Assembly (NCBI GenBank): GCA_016630905.1 | Contig: WBMQ01000003.1 | Location: 992,001 to 1,056,000, forward strand | DNA length: 64,000 nucleotides | Source of the DNA: Capillidium heterosporum | Taxonomy: Eukaryota; Entomophthoromycota; Entomophthoromycetes; Entomophthorales; Capillidiaceae | Direction: 5' to 3' | In this document: positions 1 through 11,523 of the stretch, piece after piece | Numbering within the stretch: the first letter of the stretch is position 1 | Layout of the letters: each line of letters begins with the position of its first letter | Program-made: the position numbers and the translations under genes | The notes under the pieces: model-generated | The model's database searches: none | Told to the model about the DNA's origin: nothing | The model's input: only the letters and a program-made list of their open reading frames with translations

Positions 1-77
1 AGGCTGGTATCTTGACAACGTTCCACCTCGCTATTTTCTAAATAGCTGTTACTCACCTCTTGATCTCAACCATCAAC

Positions 78-188
78 TATAGCTGTTGCGACAGCCTGAT
101 CTGTTTCCCTTGCCATAGCTGTCTCTGACAGCCTGATCTGTTTCCCCTGCCATAGCTGTCTCTGACAGCCTGATTCTGTTTCGTCTAC
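78..188. repeat. Short tandem repeat, about 37 bp unit, 3 copies
   Basis: Three consecutive imperfect copies of a unit beginning ATAGCTGT and containing GACAGCCTGATCTGTTTCCC start near 78, 114 and 151. The second and third copies carry the short palindrome CTGTCTCTGACAG. No function is apparent. It lies at the window edge and could be part of a larger array or a UTR. Confidence 0.6.
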
Positions 189-238
189 GAATAAAGTATT
201 GTTCCTGGTCAGCCTTTTAGTTATTAGATCGTGCGAAT

Positions 239-451
239 ATGTGGTTCGACTTCTATACCCTCTTAGCTCACTCCGTTCAAACTTTCTTCGCTTCCCTTTG
301 GACTTACCTCCTTTGGGTGATTCATATTACCAATGCTGTGGTCGGCATTGGTTCTACTGTCCCAACCTCTCATGTCATACGCTCCCATTATGACACCATC
401 ATTAGTTGGATTCAACGGCACCCCCTTGGACCTTACATTTACCATTTTTAA
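239..451 (+). CDS. Unassigned small hydrophobic ORF (70 aa)
   Basis: An ATG-initiated 70-codon frame rich in Trp, Phe, Tyr and Ile that ends in two consecutive stop codons. I do not recognise it. A TAG stop lies a few codons upstream in frame, but it sits within a pyrimidine-rich stretch that could be a splice acceptor (around 211-227), so this might be a 3' exon of a gene starting left of the window. It could equally be chance: most of the surrounding 1.7 kb looks non-coding. Confidence 0.2.
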   Translation: MWFDFYTLLAHSVQTFFASLWTYLLWVIHITNAVVGIGSTVPTSHVIRSHYDTIISWIQRHPLGPYIYHF

Positions 452-1747
452 TAATTTATTTCTCTTAAAATATGCTATTCTCAGAATAAGCTAGATGGAA
501 TAGATGATAGTTTGTCTTGTCTAATATATCTTGCACAATATGTTACCATTGAAAAGTAAGATAGAATAGAAAATTCAAGGTTTCCAAGGTCCAGCATCAA
601 GTAACTCTAATCCTGCCTAACAGCTTTGTTGATCCTAGAATGTATATTCCAACTGTCACCAGTACTTTATAATTTGGGTGGTTTGGAAAACCTTTCGTAT
701 GTTAAAATCGAGGTATTAGAATAATTGCTGATGGTAATATGCTATGAGTATGTAGTATTTCATATGAGAATATACAGAAGAAACCAGTCATCATAAACTA
801 CAAAAGCACTATATTGCCTATATAGGAGATGAGTCCTTATTGATTAGAATGAAACAACATCAAAGGAACGAGAAGATTAAACAAGGTTGAACATAGGGTC
901 CTTTTAGCAAGATGCCACTAATTGGTATGGTGGTAAATTTGGTTTCTTTTTAATAAAGGGTTTCGAAATGCTATTGGACTATATGGATGCCACTCTTACA
1001 ACCTCAAAGTCCTTCAGTGCTTTTACTATACATTTTGATAGTGGCATTCCAATACAAATGGACGGCTAAATTTACTCAACTGTACAATACCCATCAACGG
1101 GAGTAAGCGAAGGTATATGCCAAATTAAAAGCAGTTTCAACCATCTCCTTTACGTTAGCTACAATACCTTGAGTAAATTTAGCCTCGGACTAAACCTGGT
1201 TTCCAAACCTCCATTCAACTTCCTAATCCAGTAAAACCTATCTTCCTCAATAATAACCAAAAGCTAAAAACAGCTCTTAAATTAAAAATATATTCCAACA
1301 CCTCCAAAAATAACTTTGTATTTGACAGACTATGAAAACCTTTCAACTGCAATCACTTGACCCAACTTATGAATTGGTGGAGGGAAGTAGAGACAGAACC
1401 TGTAACCTCAGGTTAAATAAATATCGTTTCGATGCGGCTATATACCACGCTACCTCAACCTAAAGCATTTGGAAACCTATCCCCTTTTCCAGCTTATATT
1501 CGTCGATTGGATAGGAACTTAAAATACATTTACCCCACCCTTCCACTAACTTCTTTCAACGTCCAAATTTAGGTTTGAACTAAGTAAATTTGCGTTAATG
1601 AAGTAAGATTTCCAAATCCCACTGCTTGCAGCTTCCATTACAAAATTTTGAAAATTTAAAGTGTATTTAAAGGACCCCTTCCCCTAAATACCTTTAGTTT
1701 ATCAAAAACAAATCTCAACTCAAATTTTATTAAATTGGATAAAGAAA
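452..1747. other. Intergenic region upstream of the 1748 gene
   Basis: No convincing coding frame was seen. A tRNA-like stretch lies on the minus strand at about 1381-1460 (see findings). A TATA-like GTATTTAAAG sits near 1661, about 85 bp before the start codon of the next gene, followed by an A-rich leader directly before the ATG. Confidence 0.5.
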
Positions 1748-2209
1748 ATGAAATTCAACTTATCTACCGTCGGTCTCACCTTCCTTAGCCTACAAGCTCT
1801 GCTTGCTCAGACCAATTCAACCGTTGAAGACACTCCCTTGTCACGATGCCTAACTGCCTGTGACGCCAAGGATGCTGGCTGTAAAGCTGACTGCAACAAG
1901 TCCGCCAATCTAAATGTCGATGACATCAACAAGATTACCAAGTGTACTTCAGACTGCTCGACCAACAAGGATCTCCAAGGCGATACCATTAAGATGGTCG
2001 ACTGTATCAAGCAGTGCAGTGCTGGTTACGACGGCTCCAACCACAAGGGCTCCAGTGGTAGTAGCGGTAGCAGTGCTGGAAATGGCAGTAAGTCGGGCAA
2101 CAGCTCTGCTTCCAAGAATTCCACCGGTAATGCCTCCAGCTCGGCGATTGGTTCGAACTTCTACTTGGGTTCTACCGTCTTTGCCGTCGCTTTGGCTGCC
2201 TTTGTCTAA
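1748..2209 (+). CDS. Eight-cysteine secreted protein, probable GPI-anchored
   Basis: A 153-residue intronless protein. Residues 1-20 are a signal peptide ending in ALLAQ. The mature N-terminal half has eight cysteines in four C-x3-C pairs with spacing C-x3-C-x6-C-x3-C-x16-C-x3-C-x15-C-x3-C, which suggests disulfide-stapled helical hairpins. Residues ~100-135 are Ser/Gly/Asn-rich, with N-glycosylation sequons. The C-terminal ~20 residues are hydrophobic with no charged tail, the usual GPI-attachment layout, so the protein probably sits at the plasma membrane or cell wall. The same cysteine scaffold occurs in the minus-strand gene at 22056-22529. Function is unknown; a structural or binding role at the cell surface is inference. 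Confidence 0.8.
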   Translation: MKFNLSTVGLTFLSLQALLAQTNSTVEDTPLSRCLTACDAKDAGCKADCNKSANLNVDDINKITKCTSDCSTNKDLQGDTIKMVDCIKQCSAGYDGSNHKGSSGSSGSSAGNGSKSGNSSASKNSTGNASSSAIGSNFYLGSTVFAVALAAFV

Positions 2210-3526
2210 TTTTTATATGATATCTTTTAATGGCTATATAATAGGATAATAAATAGTTGTAAATAGACAATTTTTCTATGTTTATACTTTTTGAATTTGT
2301 AAAAACACATTGGTTTTGTTAACATAAAGTGAGACTTCCTTACATTTGCTGTATATGACTATACTGAATAATGTCACTATTAAAAATATATCTGCAGGCG
2401 TATTGGTGGTATAATGAACGAAAATATAACTGTAATGAAATGAAGTAGAACGTATCTATCAGAACCTCACAACGAATAGAGCTATAAACCATAAATTTGA
2501 ACCACTTGCAACAAAATAGCAATTCTACTACAGCTCAGCAACGGTGTTGATTTAGAGTTGAATAGTAAATTTTGAATTGCCTCAATCTCCGTTACCAGCT
2601 CTTGAACTAACTTTGGGTTACGTTCCCATCAAGGTGGACTTGTAAGACGAAATTGTATCGCAATCCAACTATTGTCAACTAATAGAAATATGGTTGTATG
2701 GAATCCGACCTGTCTATTTTTAACTGTCAGTCCAATTCACTACCAACTAAATCTAAAATCTGTTCCACTGCCAATTTTAAGTTCTCCTGCCAGCATCTCA
2801 CGATACCTCCCTATCCAATATGATGATGTCATTTTTGGTTTTCACAATCCAGGAATTTGGATCTGAAGCCCATATCTTTGAAAAGCTTGGCAAAATTATT
2901 TATAGAAAACAGTAAAACAAGGACTATTTTTAAACTGTTTTTGGTAAACAAACATTCAAACCAAATGGATTCTATCCATCTAGTATAAAATTTATCAAGC
3001 TAAACTTGATGGCCTAGTTTTTTATAGTTAGGTTGGACCTGTATCTATATACATATTTCGTAGAGCTTTCTAAATTGAACTTGAGCTGATATAAATATGA
3101 TTTATTGAAATTGATCACTAAAATTTACTTTTGGCAATTGATTTCATTGTATAAAAAGCTTATTTAATGGAATAAATACAGGATTCTGATAATGGCGTTG
3201 ATTACGTTTTATATCCTATAAACACTACAAAAAATACTTTCAAAGAACATAATATATAATATGCTTTGAGGGAAATAAATAAGATATCAAGCCTAATATA
3301 TAGTTAATTACAGTATCGGTATACGATGGCTAAATATCTAGCCGATGCTGCAATAGCCTCTATACATTTGTACAACTAAAAGGCAAATAAGATCCTATAT
3401 ACATGTATGAAGGAAGTATCAAGCTCAATACTCAAAGTATACCCTAAATAGCTCTAATCCAAAAAATAAAATTTAATAGTAAATATCACATACCTTCTAA
3501 CCTAAATCAAAATATAAGCAAGCTAC
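2210..3526. other. Intergenic, AT-rich
   Basis: Lies between the 1748 gene and the convergent 3527 gene. Only short non-ATG or compositionally unlikely frames are present. No RNA gene or repeat was recognised. Confidence 0.5.
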
Positions 3527-4304
3527 TTAGAGCACCCAGAATAGCAACGAAGTAAGTAATAGGTAGATATAACTCGGTTCCAACGAGAAGCCACTCGACA
3601 GACACTTGAGGCAGATATTTGAGGATCCAGAAGTTGATTTGTACAATCTAAACTGTCTCGTAAATGGGTTAACACCACCAGGTGGTGCTCCAGCCAGATA
3701 GCTTCGCGAAGAATCGAAGATGTACAGCTTATAGTTATCCGATTCCACTAAAGGTGGGTTAGTAGGATCGCTAGCGTAAGCAGCCATATCCCAGTCGTAC
3801 TCGGTAGTATCTCCAGTAATGTTGATAGCGATGTTGTAAGTGTTGATTAACCCAGATTCTTGACGTATGGCGATAATAGATAAATTTCCAGGAGGGACCT
3901 TGACGTTGTTGTCGTATTTCCATACCATGTGAGCTACCGTACCTATAGCCCAGCCAGCTACGTAGTTTTGAGCAACAGGAGGTTCCAACATCTGAATGGT
4001 ACCGCGGGCGGCGTTGGAGGGGATACGTTGGCTAGGTTTGGCACTGGAACTAGGGCTGGAACCTGAGTCGCTCTTTGAAGGGCTGTCTTTGGAATTATTA
4101 TTACTTCCATCACCACTCTGCTTTGGAATCTTTGCTGTCCTTATCGGTGGCAGTTGGCGTATCGCCACCTTTGGAACTGCTATCTGCGTTAACTTTATAA
4201 AAAGCTTGATGTTAGTATTTTCATCGTACATATCGAGTTGCATACTTACCTAGTAGTGCAAAGCATAAGAGAAGGGTGATTAGATATAGAAATGTCCGCT
4301 TCAT
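3527..4304 (-). CDS. DUF7137-like surface protein
   Basis: Two exons are proposed: 4304-4250 (MKRTFLYLITLL..., a signal peptide) and 4134-3527, giving about 220 aa. After a Ser/Lys/Asp-rich linker the main domain reads TIQMLEPP...Y..G...H..W.Y, then LYIFDSSR, PFTRQFRLYKSTSG and a paired C-x2-C, and ends in a hydrophobic tail. That order resembles the fungal DUF7137 domain, found in secreted, membrane-tethered proteins of unknown role. The splice model is uncertain. The donor GTAAGT after codon 18 is clear, but the nearest good acceptors (AACGCAG or ATAAAG near 4190) lead into a plausible Ser/Asp-rich frame that stops after about 25 codons. The acceptor GACAG at 4135 restores the main frame. 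A one-base indel is the alternative. Confidence 0.6.
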
Positions 4305-5343
4305 TTAATAGTTTAAACTCGATACAATAGGATTGACTTGGATGTAGTGCTAGAAATTAAAAGTTGAAAAGTTAACGCGTCCTTTGAAAAGTTTATTTTG
4401 AAAAAAATTGTATAGCTTGAATGTTTGCCTACATTTTTATATTTGGTAAATTGGAATGGAACTAATGCTGTTACCCACCTTTTGAAACGTATTAGGTCAT
4501 CCAGTTTGACTTGAACTGTAAATAACGGTAGTGTATAAAGTTATGTCCTTCTCCAGAAAAAAATCAATTTAGAAAATATGGAGTTCATAATAAGCTGAAA
4601 TATTATTCCGAATCGATCACTAACAGTGGTGATATTTTGCGTTTATTATCCGCTACTTCAGAGGCCTGGATCTTTGATACGAGCTATTGGAAAGATTCTT
4701 GGCAATAAGCTGACAGTATAGCTATACAGTGCTATATTTGACCATTTCTGTGTCTGAGTATAATATAAAATAGTAAATAAGTGCTCAAACTTCTATAAAT
4801 AGATGTAGGAAATCGTATATATCGTAAATCAAAAAAGTACCTTTTGCTAGGTTCTAAAGATAGATTTCTTGCTAAACTTTCGTTGCTAAATGTAAACTAT
4901 CCTTTTGTAGAATGAACTATCAATTTTTATAAATGGATATGCTATCAATTCGAATTCAGCATCAGTTCCAAGCTATCAATCTACAACTTTCTTGCTTAAT
5001 GGCATATTTCTATGATCAGTTCTAAACTTTTAGTACTTTTTGATATTAAATTTAATTGACATCGGTATTATTCACTATCAATTATCAGCACAATAGGAAA
5101 CAGTACTGTGATAATGACGGGAGATCCACTTCAACCTTACATCGATTTCTCATCTATCTTTGTGTACGTCTCCACCAACCCCTATTTACAAAAAGAATAA
5201 AAAACTTTTAAACTCTAAGCTGCTTTGGCCATCATCAAGTAACATGCCGTCCATCACAATTAAAACCAATCTAAAGCTACATCTCCATACTAAAATTTGC
5301 AAAAGTAGACAAAGTCAATATATATACCAGACTTTAAGTTTAA
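4305..5343. other. Intergenic between two minus-strand genes
   Basis: About 1 kb of AT-rich DNA holding the 5' flank of the 3527 gene and the 3' flank of the lipase. No supported gene was found; the short frame near 5160 begins with a non-ATG codon and has no recognisable content. Confidence 0.45.
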
Positions 5344-6465
5344 TCACATACAGAAAGTATCCAAAGGTAAAGAGTTCATGGGAGTGACATGTCGGATCAA
5401 CGAAATGGGGTTCTTATCCTTCCAACTACATTCGGGGTTCTCATCGTATATGCCTTGACCACAGACTACCAACTCAGTCTTTCCAAAAATTCCAACCTTA
5501 CGTTCGTGGATCTCACCTCCAGCATGAACAAAATCTCCCGATCTTGGTGGTAAATGAGGTACGATGTCATTCTGGTTGGTGTATCTAGTAATAGGTATAT
5601 CCAATGAATGTAAAAATTGAACAAAATTGTCATTGCCGATTCTAGGACTGGCATAAGCAAAGTTGACAAGAGGTCGGCTGTCGTTTAGCTCACCCAACAA
5701 CTTCTTCCAGTTGGGGATGGATAAGGTGGAGATGGCGGCACCCAAACTATAACCAGTGATGTGCAAAGTATATCCTTTGAACTGGGGGTTGGTCAACAGC
5801 TTTTTAACGGCGTCCTGGACCTCATTGTAGCTGGATAGATAATGGGAAAGGAACCCGTGGTGGACTCTAACGTCATTTGCTTCATATGGGAAGTCTACTT
5901 TGGGATATGAAAAGTTGATAACCCAGTTCTGTGTAGTAATGGATCCACGGTAAGATACGACGATCAACTTGTTTACCTTGTCGACACCGACAACAACCAG
6001 AGAATCGAAATCCTTGTTTTCAATAACCAATAAGTTACTCAAAGTCTTTTGGCAACCGCACTGTTGGCCCAAAATCTTTTCTTTAGTACAGATGGAGATG
6101 AGAGAGAGGGCCAAGTACTTTTTAACTTCTTCGATGGTACCATGCTTGAAGATCCTGGGCGAACGCAGCTTCTTGGGTGGGACTTGAATGAACAGCTTGT
6201 AAAAGTCCTGGACTATAGTTGGTAGGAACAAGTTCTTGATGGCTTCGAAAATTCCTCCAGTCAAAGGATTGGTGGCGGCTCGACTTTCGACGTTGTCTTC
6301 GGGATCAAAGGTAGGTCCTTGGTATAGCTTCAGATAGTCGGGATTGATTTCTACGTTGTCGCTTACATAAATGTCATCGGCTTGGACCTTCGTGTCACCT
6401 ACGGTAGCTGAGGCGAGACCTTGGATGCTTAACAAAGCGGTGAGAATGAAGTTGAGTTTGACCAT
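5344..6465 (-). CDS. Secreted class 3 (fungal) lipase, copy 1
   Basis: A 373-residue intronless protein. The start is placed at 6465 (MVKLNFILTALLSIQG...), where a signal peptide begins; an upstream in-frame ATG at 6591 would only add 42 residues ahead of that signal. Class 3 lipase signatures are present: oxyanion motif SYRGS, nucleophile elbow GYSLGAA (Ser ~240), catalytic Asp in NQNDIVPH (~300) and a C-terminal His in IRHVTPMN (~359), which fits the Ser-Asp-His triad. The predicted role is secreted hydrolysis of triacylglycerols or other esters. It is the same length as, and closely related to, the copy at 58729-59850. A TATA-like ATATATAT lies about 45 bp upstream of the start. Confidence 0.92.
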   Translation of the reverse strand: MVKLNFILTALLSIQGLASATVGDTKVQADDIYVSDNVEINPDYLKLYQGPTFDPEDNVESRAATNPLTGGIFEAIKNLFLPTIVQDFYKLFIQVPPKKLRSPRIFKHGTIEEVKKYLALSLISICTKEKILGQQCGCQKTLSNLLVIENKDFDSLVVVGVDKVNKLIVVSYRGSITTQNWVINFSYPKVDFPYEANDVRVHHGFLSHYLSSYNEVQDAVKKLLTNPQFKGYTLHITGYSLGAAISTLSIPNWKKLLGELNDSRPLVNFAYASPRIGNDNFVQFLHSLDIPITRYTNQNDIVPHLPPRSGDFVHAGGEIHERKVGIFGKTELVVCGQGIYDENPECSWKDKNPISLIRHVTPMNSLPLDTFCM

Positions 6466-9400
6466 GCTGATTGCTATAAGCTTTGTAAAGTAATGATATG
6501 CGTTAATATATATACTTTTTTCGGACCCTCCTAAGTTTACAGGTATGGATTTGGTAGTATTTATAATGGCTAATCCCTTGGCACGTTTCAAACTTCATTG
6601 TTTCTGTTTGGACATCATCAATCACGCTTTATTTGAAATCCTTGATTTATTACTAGTGTTCGACTACTGTCTATGTAAATATATCCTTTTATATTCGAAC
6701 TATATATCGTGACGTGAGAAAAAATTCCGCAACTGTCAAAAGTATATTAGCCACAGATACTTGACGGGGCTTTCCTACCAAATAGAAGTATTAAGAACAT
6801 TTTTAAATTTAAATCTAATAGAGTTCTGTATAGGATAGGGTTAGAAATAAATATGCAATCTAGAGTAGCATCCATAATAGTTTTATAAGAGGATTTTTCA
6901 AGGTGAAAATCTGTACCTTTATTCAACATTGTTACGTTTAAGGTATATGTACTTTGTATTCAAGTACAGCTTATATAAATTTATACATTGACTGTATGTC
7001 TAAATTACAGCTTCAGTATCCAACCTAAAATCGGTCAAAAATACCTATAATAAACTCCTTGAAATAAAGACTTGTAGATAATTTCGTTCAACACGTGGAT
7101 ATGTGGACATGTGCCTGTCTGCTTACAGAGACTTACGATAATTTAATTTAAGGATCTTTGGCTTTGAATATCAGATATCTATCGTAAAAAACTTAGACTA
7201 TAGCTTATCCTTAAATTTACAAATATAGTATATTCAAGTTGGGCTTTCTAATAGGTAGCAGCTAGCAGATTTAGAAATATTTTACAAGCTTTTGAACAAG
7301 ATTAAATCAACGTCCACCATCCCTTATCAAAATTTGGGTAATAGGTTTGTCTCTTCAGTCAAGATAACACTGGTTCGGCTTTTAAGTTTGGTTTCCTGAA
7401 AAGTTGATGTTGTGTGAATAAAAGTTATAAGTAGGTTACTCTAAACGAAAATAAGGTGCTTAGGCTGATAGCTTCGATAGCAATAGTAAAGAGATTTTGA
7501 AACTATTTTGACCTAATCCTCACATCCTACATCAAAGTCTATACCGAAATGAGAGGAAGAAGGCTAAGATTATAAAACCGAAAATTTAGTACCGAGTATA
7601 CAGTAGAGGAAACTCGAACTTTTAAACCTAAAGAAATCTGCTCTCAAGCTTTATCCATAGAAGCATGTCGATTTTCCAGCAAATATATCGATACCCAAGA
7701 TGTAATACCGTACCGCCTCTCGATCTAGCAGTTGTTATTGATGCACGTTTTGTTTGAAAATGCATGACTTATAGGTTAGAAATTTGAACAGAGGCATCAA
7801 TCTCAGCTTGGAAAATCTACAGTTCAATTCACCTCTTTACTGATAATGATCGGCACAATAAAGATGCTAGTTCTAATTTGCAGAAAAGTCAGGTACTCAC
7901 CTTTATCTCGAATCTTTACGTCAATCACTTTTGGAAGTTACTGTTTTGGATATACTTGTTAAACTGAAATGCCAGACTGCCTTGATAATTGTCTTGACTC
8001 GATGAGCCCTGTATAGCTTAAGGTCCTATCATTCTGATAAAGTAGTGATGAGTATCGTCCTATGAGCTGCTATGATCTTAGTTTGGAACAATCTAGCTGG
8101 TAGATAAGCTAAATTCTACGTTATATTAACTGTGTTCGGTTCCTTACTTCTTTTCCTAAACGGCTCAATTTTTCTACTTGTTCTTAAGATATTGTTTACG
8201 ACTATAAAGTTGGAAACCATTTATATAATAAATATAAGCATATGCAAATCTTCCGGTTCCGTCATTGTCTACTTTAGAATTTCGTTGATTTTAGGATTAG
8301 TGCTTATTGCTTGACTATCACCTTCAAAGGTAAAAGCTATTGTAACTTTTGGCATCTACAAGTTGAATTTGCTTTATTATTTAGTCTACAATTTACATAG
8401 TTGTACTCTTTGCTATCAAAGGGGAAAGAGTAGCTGAAAACATGGTTTTAAATAAAAAAAGATGCTTTTGGGTATGTATCTGAAATTAAACGAAGCGACC
8501 GATGTTCTGATATAAACTTGTATTTCATCAGTTTTGGATCTGGTATTTACCATTAGTTTAATTTAACTTCTCATAGTTTGGCATTGAAAGTTGAGATACT
8601 GCTGTACTAGTTATATAATTAGATTGGCACATTTTACATTATCATTTATAACCAGCTATTCAAGCCAATTTGAAAATAATCAGGCAATATACTTGGCTTA
8701 AAATTAGTTGAACTGTAAGCAATGTTCAGCTATACATTTCAGAATAAATTAGCATATTCCATATAGCAGCAAGCGGAGTTACTTTAATAGTTATAAATCA
8801 GTTTATATCACATATGTAAAAATAGTACGACATGGCAGCTTGTACTTGAAGGTGAAGTTTTGAAAGAATATTATGAATATCTGCAATGATGGTCAATTTT
8901 CAAAAGCAGAAATGTGATTGAAAAGTTACCGAATTTGGTAATTTATGATGGCCAAATTATTTGTAGGTGGATTTCCTTGATCCGGGTTCCACTTCAATAG
9001 CACCTAATTGCCCACCTTAGAAATCAACCTAAACTATAGCTGAAGTTAGTTAACTGAGGTGCCAGCTATCTGCATTGAAGGACATACGCTTCCTTTGAAC
9101 AGGGTTCTAAACCGGATGAACTTTTTGCTTAAAATGACAGTAACTTGAATAGTGGGATTGCTATATGTTTTTATAACCCTCCAATTGATGCAACCATCAA
9201 ATTTTCAAGGTGTTCGAATGCAAATTATAACTACAATAGTAATTTTAAATGGTATTTTGCATTCATAGTTTAGAGTTGCTCTTTATAATGACATTGCTAT
9301 ATATGTGTACCTATACCAATTAATTGAAACTAGTATCCTTGTCTAAATGTGGGGTTTCGTCAACAGGTGTGCTGCTTCTCATCTATTAGCTTTCAAGCAA

Positions 9401-9893
9401 GATGTAGGAATATTCCTTCAGGCCTATGTCAGATTTGAAATATAGTAGGTCAGCTCCAATCGTATGTAATCATCTCAACCTGAAAAGTTTAAACTTTAAT
9501 TCATTAATCCGAAAACCTAGCCAATAACAGGCAATTTTTAGAGGATATCCTAAGTTATAATTAGAAGAGAAGGTGGGAAAGTGCAATTATGACTTACTAG
9601 ATTATTCAGCGGTTATCAAGGGATAAAAAAGTTTTCAGGATTTAAACCACATAAATGAAAGGGAAATGAGATTGAGACATTCGAAGCTTTCTAGTCAGGG
9701 TAGTTGAAGCCTCGGAAAAAACTAGTCAACCTTTTCTCAGCTTTAAACACTTGGATTCATCTTTAACTTATTTAGACGCAGGTCCGGTTCGTTTCAAGTC
9801 CAACCTCATACCTCTATAGAATACCACGATAACTCTAAAGTCTTTTACAAACTTGCAACCAGACCCACCAACTTTCAACTGGATTAATAAACG
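6466..9893. other. Long gene-poor region (3.4 kb)
   Basis: The longest gene-free stretch between intact genes. It starts with the lipase promoter and ends with the 5' leader of the 9894 gene. No coding frame with an ATG start and sensible composition was seen on either strand, and no RNA gene or clear repeat was recognised. Confidence 0.45.
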
Positions 9894-11523
9894 ATGTTAG
9901 TCAAGCACATATCGACAAAGTACGCCCAAGGTGTCATCAAGCAGTTGGGTGGAGGTACCTACTTATCGATAAGTGAGGAGTCCATCTGCTTCATCAGCTT
10001 GATGTTGGACCGCTATGTCGATATAGTAAGTAACTACATGTTCGAAAGGGAAGTTAATAGGCACAACTTACGTAAGGCGGCAGCTACTACCTTCAGCAAG
10101 GACTTTGCCAAGCGGATGCTGAAGTTCATAAGCAGCAACGGTCAAGCCAATCACGTATTTACTGCGACAAACTTACTAGTGGACGACCACAACAGTTTCA
10201 ACAGTATAACCCGACAGACCCACCTGAAGGCGGTAGATTCAACTACAAGTCTCAATTCGCTATTGGACGATCAAGCCAGTACCTGTGGCTTAGTAACTAA
10301 CTACGGAGGTTCGAGCCAAGTTCAAGACCAACTGAAGTTCGAATCGGTAGCCGAACTCAAGTTCAACCTGCTGCACAAGATCGTCAACTACGGGAACTTG
10401 GGTGCCAAAGTTATCAACAAGAACAGGGGCCTTTTCAACTTCAGCAAGTCCGAGTTCAAGTTCAAGGGGGGTAGGTTACTGCAGCAGCTGGACACTTTAG
10501 TTATGGACCTCAACGGTATGCTCATGTTCCTTACTCACAAGATACTGAGAGAGGCTGCCATGTCCACCATGAAGTTCTCGGAGAAGTCCAACTTGGGCGT
10601 CACCTTGGACCACGTCATAAAGCTCTACCTCACTGACAAGGAGCTGCAACCATTATTCGAAAGTTTGGATGTGCAAAAGTACCTCGATGTAAGTTTTTCA
10701 CTTTAAATGCTTTATTTATCAAATGCTTTTAGCTGTTACCCGAGGGCAACACTTCCGATCTATCGTTGCTGACTAAGCTTTTAGCTCCTAAGCAAGAGAT
10801 CAAGGTAGGTTTGGAGGACCGACACAACCAGTCGGAGTCAAACTTGGATCTACTCATGTTACCTCGAGGTCGTGATCGTGATCACCGTAGGAGTCATCAG
10901 TTCTTGGGTAAGTTCAGATTTTATATAAAATTTGACACACTAACTTATTCCCAACAGGCACCGCAAATAACTTCAGCGGTACCGAAATAAGCGACAAGTT
11001 CGACACCAATATGTTCACCGTTGAAGTCGTCGAAAACTTGGATGCCGAACCCTTTGATCCCAACTTGGAATTCTCCTGTCTTTCCCTTAACCACACACCC
11101 AATCTAGGCCTTGTGGACGAGAAGCACAACTCCAGCTCTTGCAGCTTGAACTCCAACTGCTCTAACGTCTCCTCAGCAACCAAACTCTCTAACTTAACCA
11201 AAAGCTTCAAGAACCTCTTCACCAAATCCAACGACATGTCGAGATCCCAATCCTCCGAAATCCCAAGGTCGCAATCAGCCAAACTTAGCGAGAGTAGAGA
11301 CCGGCCAAATGGCTCTACAAGTTTGGATCTGGATTTAGACCGCGATTTAGATTTGGATGGGAACGACGACAGTAAAGATAGTTCTATTGAAATCGCTAGT
11401 TCGTTTTCAGGAAATAGCGATTGGCCTCAATTTGATAGGCTGTTGACAAGTAACTGTACGTTGAAGTTGACGCTGCAATCCACCTCCATCCATAGAGATC
11501 CTATTCGAAGGAAGGCACACTAA
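9894..11523 (+). CDS. Putative divergent H2B-H2A histone-fold doublet protein
   Basis: Three exons, 9894-10688, 10733-10907 and 10958-11523, join in frame to 511 aa with GTAAGT donors and TTTTAG/AACAG acceptors. Residues ~8-98 read like H2B: an alpha1-like KYAQGVIKQL, a start to alpha2 at SISEES, a long alpha2, then TTFSKDFAKRMLKFI and a Gly-rich turn GQANHV where H2B has GELAKH. Residues ~153-270 read like H2A: LKF...YGNLGAKV, alpha2, then VTLDHVIKLYLTDKELQPLF where H2A has a P-R-H-x-Q-L-A-I-R-x-D-E-E-L segment, and a following LLP where H2A has VLP. A Ser/Asp-rich tail of about 240 residues with SRSQS and DLDLDRDL tracts follows. It would act in chromatin. The match is by eye; similarity is low and other histone-fold proteins are possible. 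Confidence 0.5.

Noticed and set aside
10914-11282. 122-codon minus ORF inside the third exon of the histone-doublet gene
   Set aside because: Antisense to an exon that joins in frame with two upstream exons; Leu/Glu-rich translation results from the Ser-rich sense codons.
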